A stretch of 64,000 bases of DNA from Pithys albifrons albifrons (Eukaryota; Chordata; Aves; Passeriformes; Thamnophilidae). Numbering within the stretch: position 1 is the stretch's first letter; the number at the start of each line of letters is the position of its first letter. A model generated the notes under the pieces. It was not told the DNA's origin and made no database searches. It saw nothing but the letters and a program-made list of their open reading frames with translations. The DNA lies in assembly GCF_047495875.1 (NCBI RefSeq), contig NC_092459.1:39103490-39167489 (forward strand), written 5' to 3'. Both the position numbers and the translations under genes were made by a program. Shown here piece by piece: positions 50,956-61,669 of this stretch.

Positions 50956-51719
50956 TAGGGCTGTGCCAGCCTCTTTGTAGGCTCAGTTGGATTTAATACG
51001 CTTTACGTGATTTAAAGACCATGTTTAATTTGGACTGTTGATAGCAGCTACAATTGCTGAAGAGTTTTAGAGTTTTTCTTGCTGCTTTCTCTCAGCCCCA
51101 AACTAGCAGGGCTCTTCTGTGCTTCTCTCTTCTCTGGCTTAATTTTTGTTCCCCTTACACCTTTCTCCACTTTATGAATAAAATAAATGAAAAAGAAAAA
51201 AAGTACTGAAGGATTCAGTATGTATTGTGTTATATCCCTTCAATATTTTTTCATAAATAGAATGAAAGATGGAGGGAAGAAAAGGCTTTTCTTTCTAATC
51301 TTCTGACATTAGTCTTACTTCTTTCTATTGTACCTATGGTATCCAGTGATCCCATAGTTCCTACATTTATATTATCACTCCATCAGCTTGATATAGGGAT
51401 ATTAAGGTCTACAGCATTGCAGATTGCACGACAAGAGCATTGCATAGCAGTAGTGCCAACTGATAACACTGTGGAAATTCTTTAGAGGGGCTGGTGCAAT
51501 AAAATGTTTTTCTATGTACAGTATAGGTAGCACTTTAGTAGGTGTCTTTCTCTTGACTAATAGGCTTTCGTAACTGATTTTTAGATTGATAGATATTGCT
51601 GCTGAGGTAAGTGTATAGCTGCTCTTGGAATGCAAGCAGTTTTCAAAAGAAAACATTTTTACAGAATTGTACACAAATAATCAGTGTCTTGTTTTTCCTT
51701 TCCTTCCCTATACTTTTAG

Positions 51720-52446
51720 CTGGCTGTGAGGTGGTTGGAACACAACTGCCGTTACCAGTACCTGGATGAACTTCTCCAGTATGTCCGCTTTGGCCTTATG
51801 GATGTGGATACACTGCATACTGTAGCTCTTACTCATCCTCTAGTCCAAGCAAGTGAAACAGCAACAGCTCTCATTAAAGAGGCCTTGACTTACCACCAGA
51901 GCGTCTATGCACAGCCAGTCTGGCAAACCGCAAGGACGAGACCTCGCTTCCAGTCAGACACTCTCTACATTATTGGGGGAAAAAAACGCGAAGTCTGTAA
52001 AGTGAAGGAATTGCGATACTTCAATCCGGTAGATCAAGAGAACGTTCATATCGCAGGGATTGCTAACTGGAGTGAGCTAGCACCTATGCCTGTAGGGAGA
52101 AGCCACCACTGTGTTGCTGTCATGGGAGACTTTCTTTTTGTAGCGGGTGGAGAGGCAGAGCACTCCACAGGGCGCACGTGTGCGGTGAGAACTGTCTGTC
52201 GATATGACCCCCGCACTAACTCCTGGGCTGAGATAGCGCCGATGAAGAACTGTCGGGAACACTTTGTGCTGGGAGCTGTGGATGAGTACCTGTATGCCGT
52301 AGGGGGCAGAAATGAATTGCGTCAAGTGTTACCTACAGTAGAACGCTATTGCCCCAAGAAGAACAAGTGGACCTTTGTACAGTCCTTTGATCGGTCGCTC
52401 TCATGCCATGCAGGATATGTGGTGGATGGTCTTCTTTGGATATCAG
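51720..52446 (+). CDS. KLHL32: KLHL32 large internal exon: end of BACK and first Kelch repeats
   Basis: This is a coding exon of 727 nt (242 codons plus one base; phase 0 in, phase 1 out). The acceptor is ctatacttttag and the donor is gtagaa. The first roughly 65 codons (LAVRWLEHNC, then LLQYVRFGLMD and HPLVQASETA) complete the BACK domain and linker. Kelch blades follow: DTLYIIGGKK, then SELAPMPVGRSHHCVAVMGD, FLFVAGGEAE with NSWAEIAPM, and YLYAVGGRNELRQVLPTVER with KKNKWTFVQSF. The final blade is cut by the intron after LLWIS. The di-glycine, spaced Y and W residues of each Kelch repeat are visible, and together they form part of a beta-propeller used for substrate binding. The near-identity to the vertebrate KLHL32 sequence I recall (for example KKREVCKVKELRYFNPVDQEN, trimmed here to its key block) makes this the decisive exon for the gene name. 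The frame reads past the donor to a stop at 52506-52508, as expected for intronic read-through. Confidence 0.95.
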
Positions 52447-52809
52447 GTAGAAAATGTTTCACAGAATTTGAGGTACTAACAAAATACCAAAATACTCTCT
52501 TGAATTAAACTGACAAATCTTCTGTGGTTTATGTCATGATAACTTTTGTCTTAGGAGACTAGCATTTCAAAGAATTGAATCTTGATTAGAAGTATAGGAG
52601 CATAAGGTACCTATACAATATTTTATTTCATCTAAGTCTCTGTGTTTCAAAGATGCACATACCATATATACTATGTCATAGTTGCCATTCATAAATCAAA
52701 TGAATGGGAATGATAATGCACTTTTGGACAAATTTCAGATGATGAATTCTGTGTTCTTCCTAAAAACAAACAAACAGAAGGCACAGTTTCTGTAGTATGG
52801 TCTGGTACT

Positions 52810-53096
52810 TCTGACAGTGACAGGACCCAAGGGAATGGCCTGAAGTTGTGTCAGGGAAGGTTTAGATTGGATGTTACAAAAAGGTTTTTCACCCAGAGGG
52901 TGGTTGGTCACTGGAACAGGCTCCCCAGTGAAGTGGTCACAGCACCAAGCCTGCCAGAGTTCAAGAAGTGTTTGGACATGGACAAGGCTCTCAGGCACAT
53001 GATGTGACTCTTGAGCCTGTCGTGTGCAGAGTCATGAGCTGGACTTCCATGATCCTTGTGAATCCCTTCCAACTCAGGATATTCTGTGATTCCTTA
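52810..53096 (+). mobile_element. CR1 LINE, 3'-end copy
   Basis: The sequence 'acaggacccaagggaatggc' with 'ctgaagttgtgtcaggga', 'ggaacaggctccccagtgaa', 'gatccttgtgaatcccttcc', then 'aactcaggatattctgtgat' is the standard avian CR1 3' module and terminus. It is about 285 bp, 5' truncated and only modestly diverged. Confidence 0.92.
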
Positions 53097-54318
53097 ACTC
53101 CTGAAAATGAAATGTACAGTTAAGTGCTTGTTGTCTTGTATTGTTCCAGGGCTTGAAGGCAGAGGTATGAATTGCTCCCACTTGCTCTTCAGGATATTTT
53201 AACAGGCCAAGATGACCTTTTAGAAATCATCCATGACTCTGTCCATAATGAATGCATAGGACTGTCTGAAAGTAATCATAGCTTTATGGCACAGATAGAT
53301 GAATGTATAGGCCTTATAATCCTAAACTAACATATCATTTTCAACTGAGTGTGAGGTGTTTTTATGTTACATATTATATTGTTATGTTACATTGACGGGA
53401 ATTGCGGACATTGTTTATTCAGTCTTTGTAGTGACTTTTTTGGTATTTCATTTTTGAATACGGTCGATAGTGTCTATGGAAGGTTTGACAGAAATATATT
53501 CCCATTTTACTAAGATGTGTGCCATGGAAGGTTATATTGGAAGTACCAATTTTTATTAAGAAAGCTAATAAGTAAATGTGGCCAGCCCTTGAGGTAAATG
53601 TTCAGTGATTGGCATCTTCACTATAGATACCCTCTGGGGATTTTAATATGGTCTGGAATGCCTCTGGTGAAAAGGTGATATACGAATGGAAAATTAAGTT
53701 AACTACTTAGGCCTTCACTGTGCTTCTCCAAGTATGTTGTTTAGGTTAGCAGATGTACCTTTCTATCCATATGGATTAAGTGCCTCATGGGAATGGATTT
53801 CTAAGCATTGGCAGGGGAGTTAGCAGGTATCAGTTGTTATTAATATACACTAAAATCATGAATGATGACTTTGGAATTAAAAGCAGGACCAAACGTAGAA
53901 AATCACCCAAGATCCCTGACAGGTATTTGCATCATTTCCTTCAGGAACTGCCATTTACAGAGTCTTGTAGAGTTTGTGCTGTGTCTTAATCCTGAAGGGA
54001 GACTCAGGTACAGGAACCAGCTGGGTGTGCTCACAGCATTATCCTCTTATTCACTACCTTTCCTATTTTATTAGTGGAGAGGGATGTGTGTCTGTGGTGG
54101 GCACTTCAAATACATGGACATTACTTTTGTGTCTTGATTACTATTTTTTTCCCCCAAATTGCAGTTTACATTTGTCAGTTTCTATGAAGAACAGGGATTT
54201 TTAGGAAATTGTGTTAAGCGTATTCATACAAAATCATTAAATGTGCACTAGAAATCCATCAGTGTGGTCTTTGCTCCTGTAAATGAAAAAAGTAATAATT
54301 TCTATCTTAATTTAATTG

Positions 54319-54425
54319 AAAACAAAACAAAACAAAACAAAAAAAAACAACAAAAAAACCAAAAAAGCCCTAAAATGCCAAAAAACCCAACAAAAAAACT
54401 CCAAAATCCAAAACACAAGAAAGTT
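54319..54425 (+). repeat. A-rich low-complexity tract, (AAAAC)n core
   Basis: Four tandem AAAAC units are followed by roughly 80 bp of A-runs separated by C or CC. It resembles a mutated retroelement tail, but no element body is recognisable on its 5' side. Confidence 0.8.
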
Positions 54426-55789
54426 TTTGATAGGGATTTTGAAGTTAAATATGGGACTCAATGAAGATTAAATTTATTCTTTCCAGACATGCTAGGAAAG
54501 GGAAAATTATGCTGAGGATTAATTCATGTTCTTAGTTACATGGGTGAAATGCATGGCTGCCTGTGTGTTTTAAATACTGCCTGGACTTATGTAAAGGTGC
54601 AGTGTGATATTGTGTCAAGGATATGCCTGTAATAGAGCTGTAGAATCGGGGGAAGAGGTAAGTGGAAGCCTATTAAATGAACTCTTTAAAACTGGGCAAA
54701 ACAACAAAAATATTTTGTCAGTATTTTTCCATTTATATTTACAAATGCTACCAACATAACTTCTGTTGTAAAGCCACGATGTTTTGGCAGTGGAATAAGA
54801 TAGATAGACAGGGCTTTTCAGTTACGTTTTGATACTTTTTGAGAAAATGCTTGGAAGTTTTGAGTTGCTAAATTCTGACAGATTATTATGAAGTACAAGA
54901 GCATACTATGCTACACTTCAGTAGAGTATTGATGTGAATTACATACTAACAGATTGAAAACTGGCCTCTAGGTATTGAACAGAGTTATTTTAAAATGAAA
55001 GGTAGATAGAGATGTAATAACTGGAGCTAGCTTTCTGTTATTAATTAATTGCTTAGGACTGGAATGTAACTTACGGTACATGTACATTCAGGGCTGGAGG
55101 AACAGTAGAGAGAGATGTTTTATTGTATCGTGGTCACTGCTGAAAAAAGTCACAGTTAGTCATTGAATATAAGATGTTATCATAAAAGTAATCAATAATG
55201 CAGGAGGGAACCTAGTTTTGAAGTATGTGGCCTAAAATTAAGTAATTAAAAAATTAGTCTGAGTTAGAGATGTTTCTGAGCTCTATCCCTGCTGCTTTTT
55301 CTGGAAAGTACAGGTCATCAGCAAAGAGCTCTCAAAGTCAGTCTGCCACTACCAGCTGGCAAGGGAACCATGAAAATGTGTCCAGGTTTTAGTGAGTGAA
55401 TAAATTAAACAGTCACAGTGTAAGTTTCTAGCCCTTGTATTTGTGGAGAGTCATCAAAGCATGACCTGCACACTGACCGTTTACTTACTCAGTGCCTCTG
55501 CTGCAGCCTCTTGCCCTCTTAAAGGCTTTGCCAATCAAAAGCTGACTAGACTTAAGGGGTTTCTGTTATTATTGAGGTTCTTTTTCAGCTTTACTTTGCT
55601 TCTCCTTTGGGACAAACATAACAAGGATTCAAAAATAATGACCATAAGATCATGGCAAAGGCAGCAGGGAAGGGAAATGGGTGAAACAAAATGCTGTAAA
55701 CAGACACTGACAATAGGAGCTGGGTGGGTGGTGTTCCAGGGGACAGAGGGGCTGCTGAACTGCTACCACCTCTTTGGCATTTTTAACCT

Positions 55790-56192
55790 GACAGAATCAG
55801 CAAGGAGGCTGGGAATGGGCAAGAGGTTGGGAGGGGACACAGCTGTGACCCACACTGACCAAAGGGACACTCCGTACCATATGGCATCATGCTCAGCATA
55901 TGAAGCTGGAAGAAGAAGAAGGAAGTGGGGAAATATTTGTAGTGGTGGCATTTTTTTTGTGAGCTACCATTATGCTTGATGGAGCCCTGCTTTCCTGGGG
56001 ATGGCTGAACACCTGCTGCCCGTGGGAAGCCTTTGCTTGCATGTGTGGCTTTTGCTTTACGTCTTTTACTTTCTTTATCCCAACTGATGAGTTTATCATG
56101 TTTACTCTTCCAATTCTCTCCCTATCCCACCTGGGGGGAGTGAGCAAGCAGCTGTGTGGGGCTGAGTTGCTGGCTGGGATTAAACCACAGCA
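55790..56192 (+). mobile_element. Partial ERV LTR (sense), passerine-type
   Basis: The + strand contains 'ccgtaccatatggcatcatg' plus 'ctcagcatatgaagctgg' (core promoter region), then 'gatggagccctgctttcctg' with 'gggatggctgaacacc' and 'atgtgtggcttttgctttac'. It ends 'gctgggattaaaccacagca', which fits the 3' end of a common passerine ERV LTR (..AAACCACGACA in typical copies). The core 'CCATACCATAT..CATCAT' is shared with the antisense LTR at 16182-16817. The 5' boundary is unclear and I found no target-site duplication. No retroviral coding region adjoins. Confidence 0.8.
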
Positions 56193-57684
56193 AATAAGTT
56201 CTGTGTGCTGACATTGCAGCATCAGGCAGATGGTTTGGAAATTTTATAGAGGGGATCTTACAGGCCCCAGTTAACATCTGATGCCATGACCAATTTCACA
56301 AATGAATTGCATGCTACATGCTTCAAAAGTGAAGTATTTCAGTGTAAGATTAAAAAAAATATACCAAACACTTCAAAGTTCAACATTACTAACAATCATT
56401 ACCTATAAAAGCAGGGAAATATTTTCCATAAGAGTGAGAACTTGAACTGTGCTCACTTCCCTGCATCCTCCATGGTCTGCACATGCAAATCTGGAGACCT
56501 ACTTTTCTATACATGTTAACCTTTCTCCAACCCTGTAGGTGTAGTGCCCCTGGGGACAGTGAGGGATGGGAAACCTCTGCCTGGCACTCCAGCTCTGGGC
56601 CATTCCTGCATCTGCATCTTGGGATAATGAGGCTTCTCCTCTGCCTCAGGTGCTCAAGAGATTAGCACATGAAAAGTCTTGTTTAAAGCAAAGTGTTATG
56701 CTGTTGTTTTGCAGAGGCCTGAGTTGTTTGACCTTAAGTGTGTCAGCTAAAATCACATCTAGGCATACACATAGAAACTCAAGTTGGGGGAAGGGATAAG
56801 CAAGCCAATCCTGTACAGTTGATTTGTATTTCATATAAGATATAAATATTTTTCTTCAAAATTCAAGATTCTTTTTGTTTTTTAACTGTTATTTTTTCCA
56901 TAATGGTGGAGATTTTGGCCAAGGAAATGATGGTGATAACATATCTTGGAGAATTATTCTGAGTTTGTAAGTGATTTGGGATGAAAAGCACTACTTTACT
57001 ATCAGTATGCTGTTGTGAAGAGAGGAATTTTTTCTCAGTAAATGCTTATAAAATTCTTTTATCAAAAATAGATCTAGAATAATAGGAATTTACAGAATCT
57101 AGCCAAATAAAATTTTAGGGTATGGCTGGCACTGGATTTACCAGAAGCAGGAGGTTAACAAAGACTTAAAATTACTTCAGTGGCCTAGTCTTTATTATTA
57201 CTATATTTGAATAAAGGCAATAGATCTCACACTTTTCAATGATTGACATTGTTAGTTTGATGCAGTGATTCCTCTTAGATTTAATGTAAACATCCAGCTT
57301 TGATGATTTAAAAAAAAACAGTCCACAGACAAACCTGTGGCTTGTGCCCTTCTTGATTGCAGCTGGATTGTATCTGGGGTGAAACAGCATTAATTAGAGC
57401 CGCTGTTGGTATCTTCCAGGGGACTTCTTCTGGTGGGAGAATATGCTCCAGCTCAGCTGTCCTCACTGCACTTGGACAGGTGAAGTAAGAGGCAGTGGAT
57501 TTGCATGTTGAGGAAGAATTATCTTTTGTTTAACACACAGACACCTAAGAGAAGAGAGATTTCTGTTTTAAAATAGCAGAGCATCTTGGGGTGTATGTCA
57601 TGAGTTTCTATATATTCCCTGGATTTGCTGGAAGGAATACACATGGAAGCTTTTTGCCAACATGTAGTTTTACACGTCTCCCAG

Positions 57685-58330
57685 TGAACTCAGATTCGCG
57701 CAGCAATTGAGGACTTCTGAGAGAGTTGTGAGATTTTGTGGGGGATTTGGATTGGATTAGATTTCTCGAGTCATATGGGGGTCTTGCTGAGACGTGTTAT
57801 AAATATGGATTATAAATTGTCATTTGGGAAAATGGTGTTGAATCTGCTGCCTCCTACCTTTCTGTCGTTTTGGAAGTGTATGTCTCGAAGGTTTTTTTTC
57901 AATGCAGTTTGTGGACTGTTTGAGTGGGCTGTAGCAACACGAAATGTTTCCATGTGTGGGAAGGGGCTGAACAAGGTTTGTCTTGGAATGCTTCGTCAAC
58001 TTCCCCATGTGGAGGGGCACTGATGCATGATTTGGGAAGTTACAGGTCTTGGAGGGCTTAAAAAGTAAAGTTTCCAGCGTGGAAGGGAGTGAGTAACAGT
58101 GACTGTGGCAGTGTGAAAGCATTGTAAGCCCACACTTTGGGTGATGAGCTTCCTGTGAGGCTGTGCTCATGTCTGTAAGAGCAAGACACAGACTTGTCCT
58201 GGGGGTGCTTCTTGCCTCCCAGGAACTGGAGTCCCCAAAACGAGTTACTCATGTCAAAGTGGTGTAACCATCACTCTTATAAACCCAGCAAGCACTGACC
58301 ACACTGTAAATATTTTGTCATTTACCGAGG
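57685..58330. other. CpG-enriched unclassified segment
   Basis: About ten CpG dinucleotides occur here (for example 'attcgcgcagc', 'tctcgagtc', 'agacgtg', 'tgtcgtt', 'tctcgaag', 'acacgaaa', 'cttcgtc', 'agcgtgg', 'aaacgag', 'taccgag'), while the surrounding intron is nearly CpG-free. The + strand is also G-rich with a 'ttataaatatgg' TATA-like word. It could be a young LTR or other recent insertion, or a regulatory element. I cannot identify a family. Confidence 0.3.
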
Positions 58331-61300
58331 CAGACTTTTTTTTCTCTTAATGCTGCGTTACCACCACATTAGCTGTTTCTGCTTGACATCAAATTTTAGC
58401 ATGGTTTGTATTTTTAAATACTTTGTGTTGTCACAATGCCTCTCTTTCTATCCTCCCCTTTCCTCATAGAAAACACAGCAGAGAAGTTTGAGAAATTCTC
58501 TCAGAATTACACCATTTTTTTTCTGAGAAAGTATGTATTATTTTTAGTACCATTTAAACTTTTTTCCCCTCATTTTCCTATTTTTTAAGAGACATATTGC
58601 TGTTCCTTTGCCCTTTCTCAGATGCCTGAAGTATTTTTAAAAAAATAGTTCAAGAGGACATTGCAGACTTGTTAAATCTGAATTTTGGCAGAAAAAATTA
58701 AACTTTTGCTACAGTACTTCAAAGTTAGGAAGAACTAGAGTTTGAAAATTGATGCAGATATAAGATGGCATATTTAATGACAGATGTATCTATAGAAACC
58801 TGTTAAGATGCAGATTATCCCCCTGGGGAGGGGAGATCAAAACTGCCAATCTATAAAATATACTTGTTAGGGGGAAGGCATGGAATCTATCTCTGTGAGC
58901 ACTTTGATTGCAGGGGACAGTGTAGCAGCATGTGGCATCATAACCTAAGAGCAGACAAATCAGCTTGATGACTTTCAAAGCCAAGAATACTGCTGGAGGC
59001 AAGGGTACTCCAGTCTAGAAGAAATTAAAACATATAGAGACTGTTATTAATTCCAGATCTATTTTTGTGTAGTCAAATCTGTATGCAAATCCTTAGCATC
59101 TCATTTTGGCAGATTAATCTAAAAGTGAAGAGCAGTATGTGAAGGGAATGTAATGATAAGACACCAGAGATGAGCAATATTGCAGGGGAAAAGATGTAAG
59201 CTGTGTACTTGATGTGAGGGGCTCTTTGTGAACAGAAGCAAATAATTTTGCTTATTTGATTATTTTACAAGGAAGCAACACCCTTCTTTCTTTTCTTCCT
59301 TCACATTTTTCCCCCCAGATTAAGGTGTCCTTTTGGAATGGAAATATATGACCCAGCATTGTGTCTTCAGTAGTTTAGCATTCTGGAGGTAATCATGCAA
59401 ATAACTATGATTTTTATTTTTCAAAATGCTAATCTGACATCTCATTTTAAACATTATGCTGGGAGTGAAAATAACTATATGTACAAGAAAATCAAATTAC
59501 AAAACAGATATTAGAAAAGATGGGTTTGTGCATGTGGCTGACGGCCACTAGGACTGTGAAGGCTGCACAACAAATAACAGATTGTGAGATTAGACATTGG
59601 AGCAGTCATTGCTTTCCAGTGCCTGCCCTTGTGTGTGCATTTCACAGGTGCTGTGATGGGCAGGGTGCGGCACAGTGTGATGGAAATGGTTTGGAAAGAC
59701 TACATCTCATTCCAGCTATCTCCCAGCCTGGAAGTGTCACTGAGCTGGGAGTCTGTGTTGCTTTCCATGTGTTGGGCCCAGCATGGGCTGGTGCCTGCAG
59801 AGATGCATGCAAGTAACAGCGTTATTTCTCCCTGCCACTGCAGCTGAAGATAAGACTCTAAAATAGTTACTTCTGTAGTTTCTGCTATCCATTCATCAGA
59901 TTCTTGGCCTCACTCAAGTTATTTGGAATGATCAGAGTGTAGTTCTATGTTAGCTAGTAGCTCAAACCAGTAGGAGCAGATTAGGACCAAACTTCGGTGC
60001 TGAGTTCTCTGTATTTACTCCATGTACTCTTCACATTTTTTGCTTTGGACTATATTTGTTCTGGTCCTCTTGCCCAAATGTTCCTAGTACTCAGATGGTA
60101 CAAAGCCATCTAAAAGACCAGTTATTATTTCACATCCTTACAGTACCATTAAGAACTAGAGCACAGCTGGTGCACATCTGGAGCAGATCTTCTGGTTTAA
60201 CTTCAGTGCATACCAGTCCCAACCTGCAGCCTAAAGTGACATGTGAGAGGTGAGGAAGTTGCTTCAAAATCATGGTATGGCTCTGTACCAAAACAGTGCC
60301 CTAGCTGAAGCTGGAAGCTGGCAAAATGAGCATTCCCCAGCATGGAGCTTGGAGACCAAAGGAAAAAAAAACCAGCAGCCTTAGTGGGAGTGGGCCATAG
60401 CTCAGCTAGCAGGAATGAAAGTCACTGGCTGAAACAGGGTATGTCCTCACAAAATGACGAGCATCAACAAACGTAATGACAGACAAAATTTCTTCCTCTC
60501 ATTGCTGTGGATTTTGTCCACTGTTGGCATACACCATTAACACTAGTATGAAAAGGTTGTCTCACTGGTGTATGGCCACTGACATGCCCTAGTTCTGCCC
60601 AGACTTCTTGGTAGGATGATGATGAGGTGCAGCTTGCAGGCTGTAGTTCTGGTCCCATCTTCCCGTGGGCCCAGGATGGTGCCAAAGGGTTACTGGGACC
60701 TGTGGCAGTGCTGCAGTGACACCGTTTTCCCAGGAGGCTTGAGCACACTCAAGAACCGTGTTTGCACAGGTAAGATTACAGACTTGACACTGAAGAAGTT
60801 TTCCATGTTTTCTCGGTGAGAGTTGGCATTTAAAAGCCATGGAGAACAGGATGATTGGGCATTAAACATCTGTTTACTGTGTTGAGGTAAATAGTTGGTT
60901 TGCAGCATCTGCTTGGGTCAGGCTCTATTCTGAGTTTTTCCGGGGTGCTTTGTACCTTGTTTTCTGACTTTTATTGAAAAGTAAGTGCTAGCGCTGTTTC
61001 TGTCGCTATGGAGGAACCTTCCAACCTAAGTGCACAAGTAAGCCAGGAGATATTCTCTCTATAATACAAAATAAATACAGGATCTCTTTCAAATATATGG
61101 GTGAGCCCAGCTGCACAGGTTTGCACCATGCTTTCCAGCTGCTGGTGGTATCCCACGTCATACTCCTGGTTAGGCAGAGCTTCTCTCTGACCTCTTCATT
61201 CTCTTTGATGCAAGCCTACCTCCTCCTTCTCTTTTAAATTGTCACACCCTGCACTCTCCTTGGAATAGGGATGGGTTTTATCTTTGTGTCTTGGACAAGG

Positions 61301-61610
61301 CTGAATGCACAGTCATTTAAAAACAGATGAATTTTTATCTCATTTTTAGCCCATAGAATTAGCTTTACAAAGGAAGTGTGTGTAGGTTGTTTCTTGTTGC
61401 TATTTTGTGTTTTTATACATTTGACAAATAGGGCTACTTATTACCTTGTAATCAGATTAAAAAGTGCAGTGGAACGTAAGCAGAAGTGGTGGTATGTAAT
61501 GTAATTATGTCAGCAAATGAGCTCTGGAATTGGTTGTTTTGCTGTACCTGATCTTGGTCCTGGTTTTGCTTATATGAAAAAAAATGTAACTTGTATAAAC
61601 TCTTTCATAG

Positions 61611-61669
61611 GAGGAGTAACAAATACTGCACAGTATCAAAACAGGCTCATGGTCTATGATCCTAAGCAG
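61611..61669 (+). CDS. KLHL32: KLHL32 short internal exon: Kelch blade continuation
   Basis: This is a coding exon of 59 nt. Its first two bases complete the glycine codon opened by the last base of the 51720-52446 exon, and it then reads GVTNTAQYQNRLMVYDPKQ. The acceptor is ctctttcatag and the donor is gtgggt; the exon ends in phase 0. The spliced junction gives LLWIS-GG-VTNTAQ, which restores the di-glycine of a Kelch repeat, followed by the R-x-x-V-Y-D-P strand that usually precedes the conserved W in the next exon. Split phase, splice sites and Kelch spacing agree, so this short exon is well supported even though it is embedded in a longer chance open frame. The exon carrying the following NKW-type strand is not in the window, so the gene continues past base 64000. 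Confidence 0.9.

Larger units (their letters stand above)
28605..51719 (+). other. KLHL32: KLHL32 intron of about 23.1 kb
   Basis: The intron runs from gtaagg to cttttag. It contains a CR1 (about 36490-36868), a hairpin (39258-39281), a conserved-looking block (about 41640-42370), the RTE-like element (45722-46732), a small tandem repeat (47788-47837), a 1.1-kb CR1 (about 48325-49397) and a decayed ancestral CR1 (about 50090-50955). I see nothing classifiable in 28.7-36.4 kb or 42.8-45.7 kb apart from short A/T homopolymers (for example near 31970-31990 and 45370). Confidence 0.75.
52447..61610 (+). other. KLHL32: KLHL32 intron of about 9.2 kb
   Basis: The intron runs from gtagaa to ctttcatag. 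It holds a CR1 3' end (about 52810-53096), an A-rich (AAAAC)n tract (54319-54425), an LTR fragment (about 55790-56192) and a segment with unusually many CpG dinucleotides (about 57685-58330). The stretches 53.1-54.3, 54.5-55.7 and 58.4-61.6 kb show nothing I can classify. Confidence 0.75.

Noticed and set aside
55443..55979. 178-codon + strand frame
   Set aside because: It runs into the LTR fragment; the N-terminal half matches nothing known and the C-terminal half is noncoding LTR sequence read as protein.
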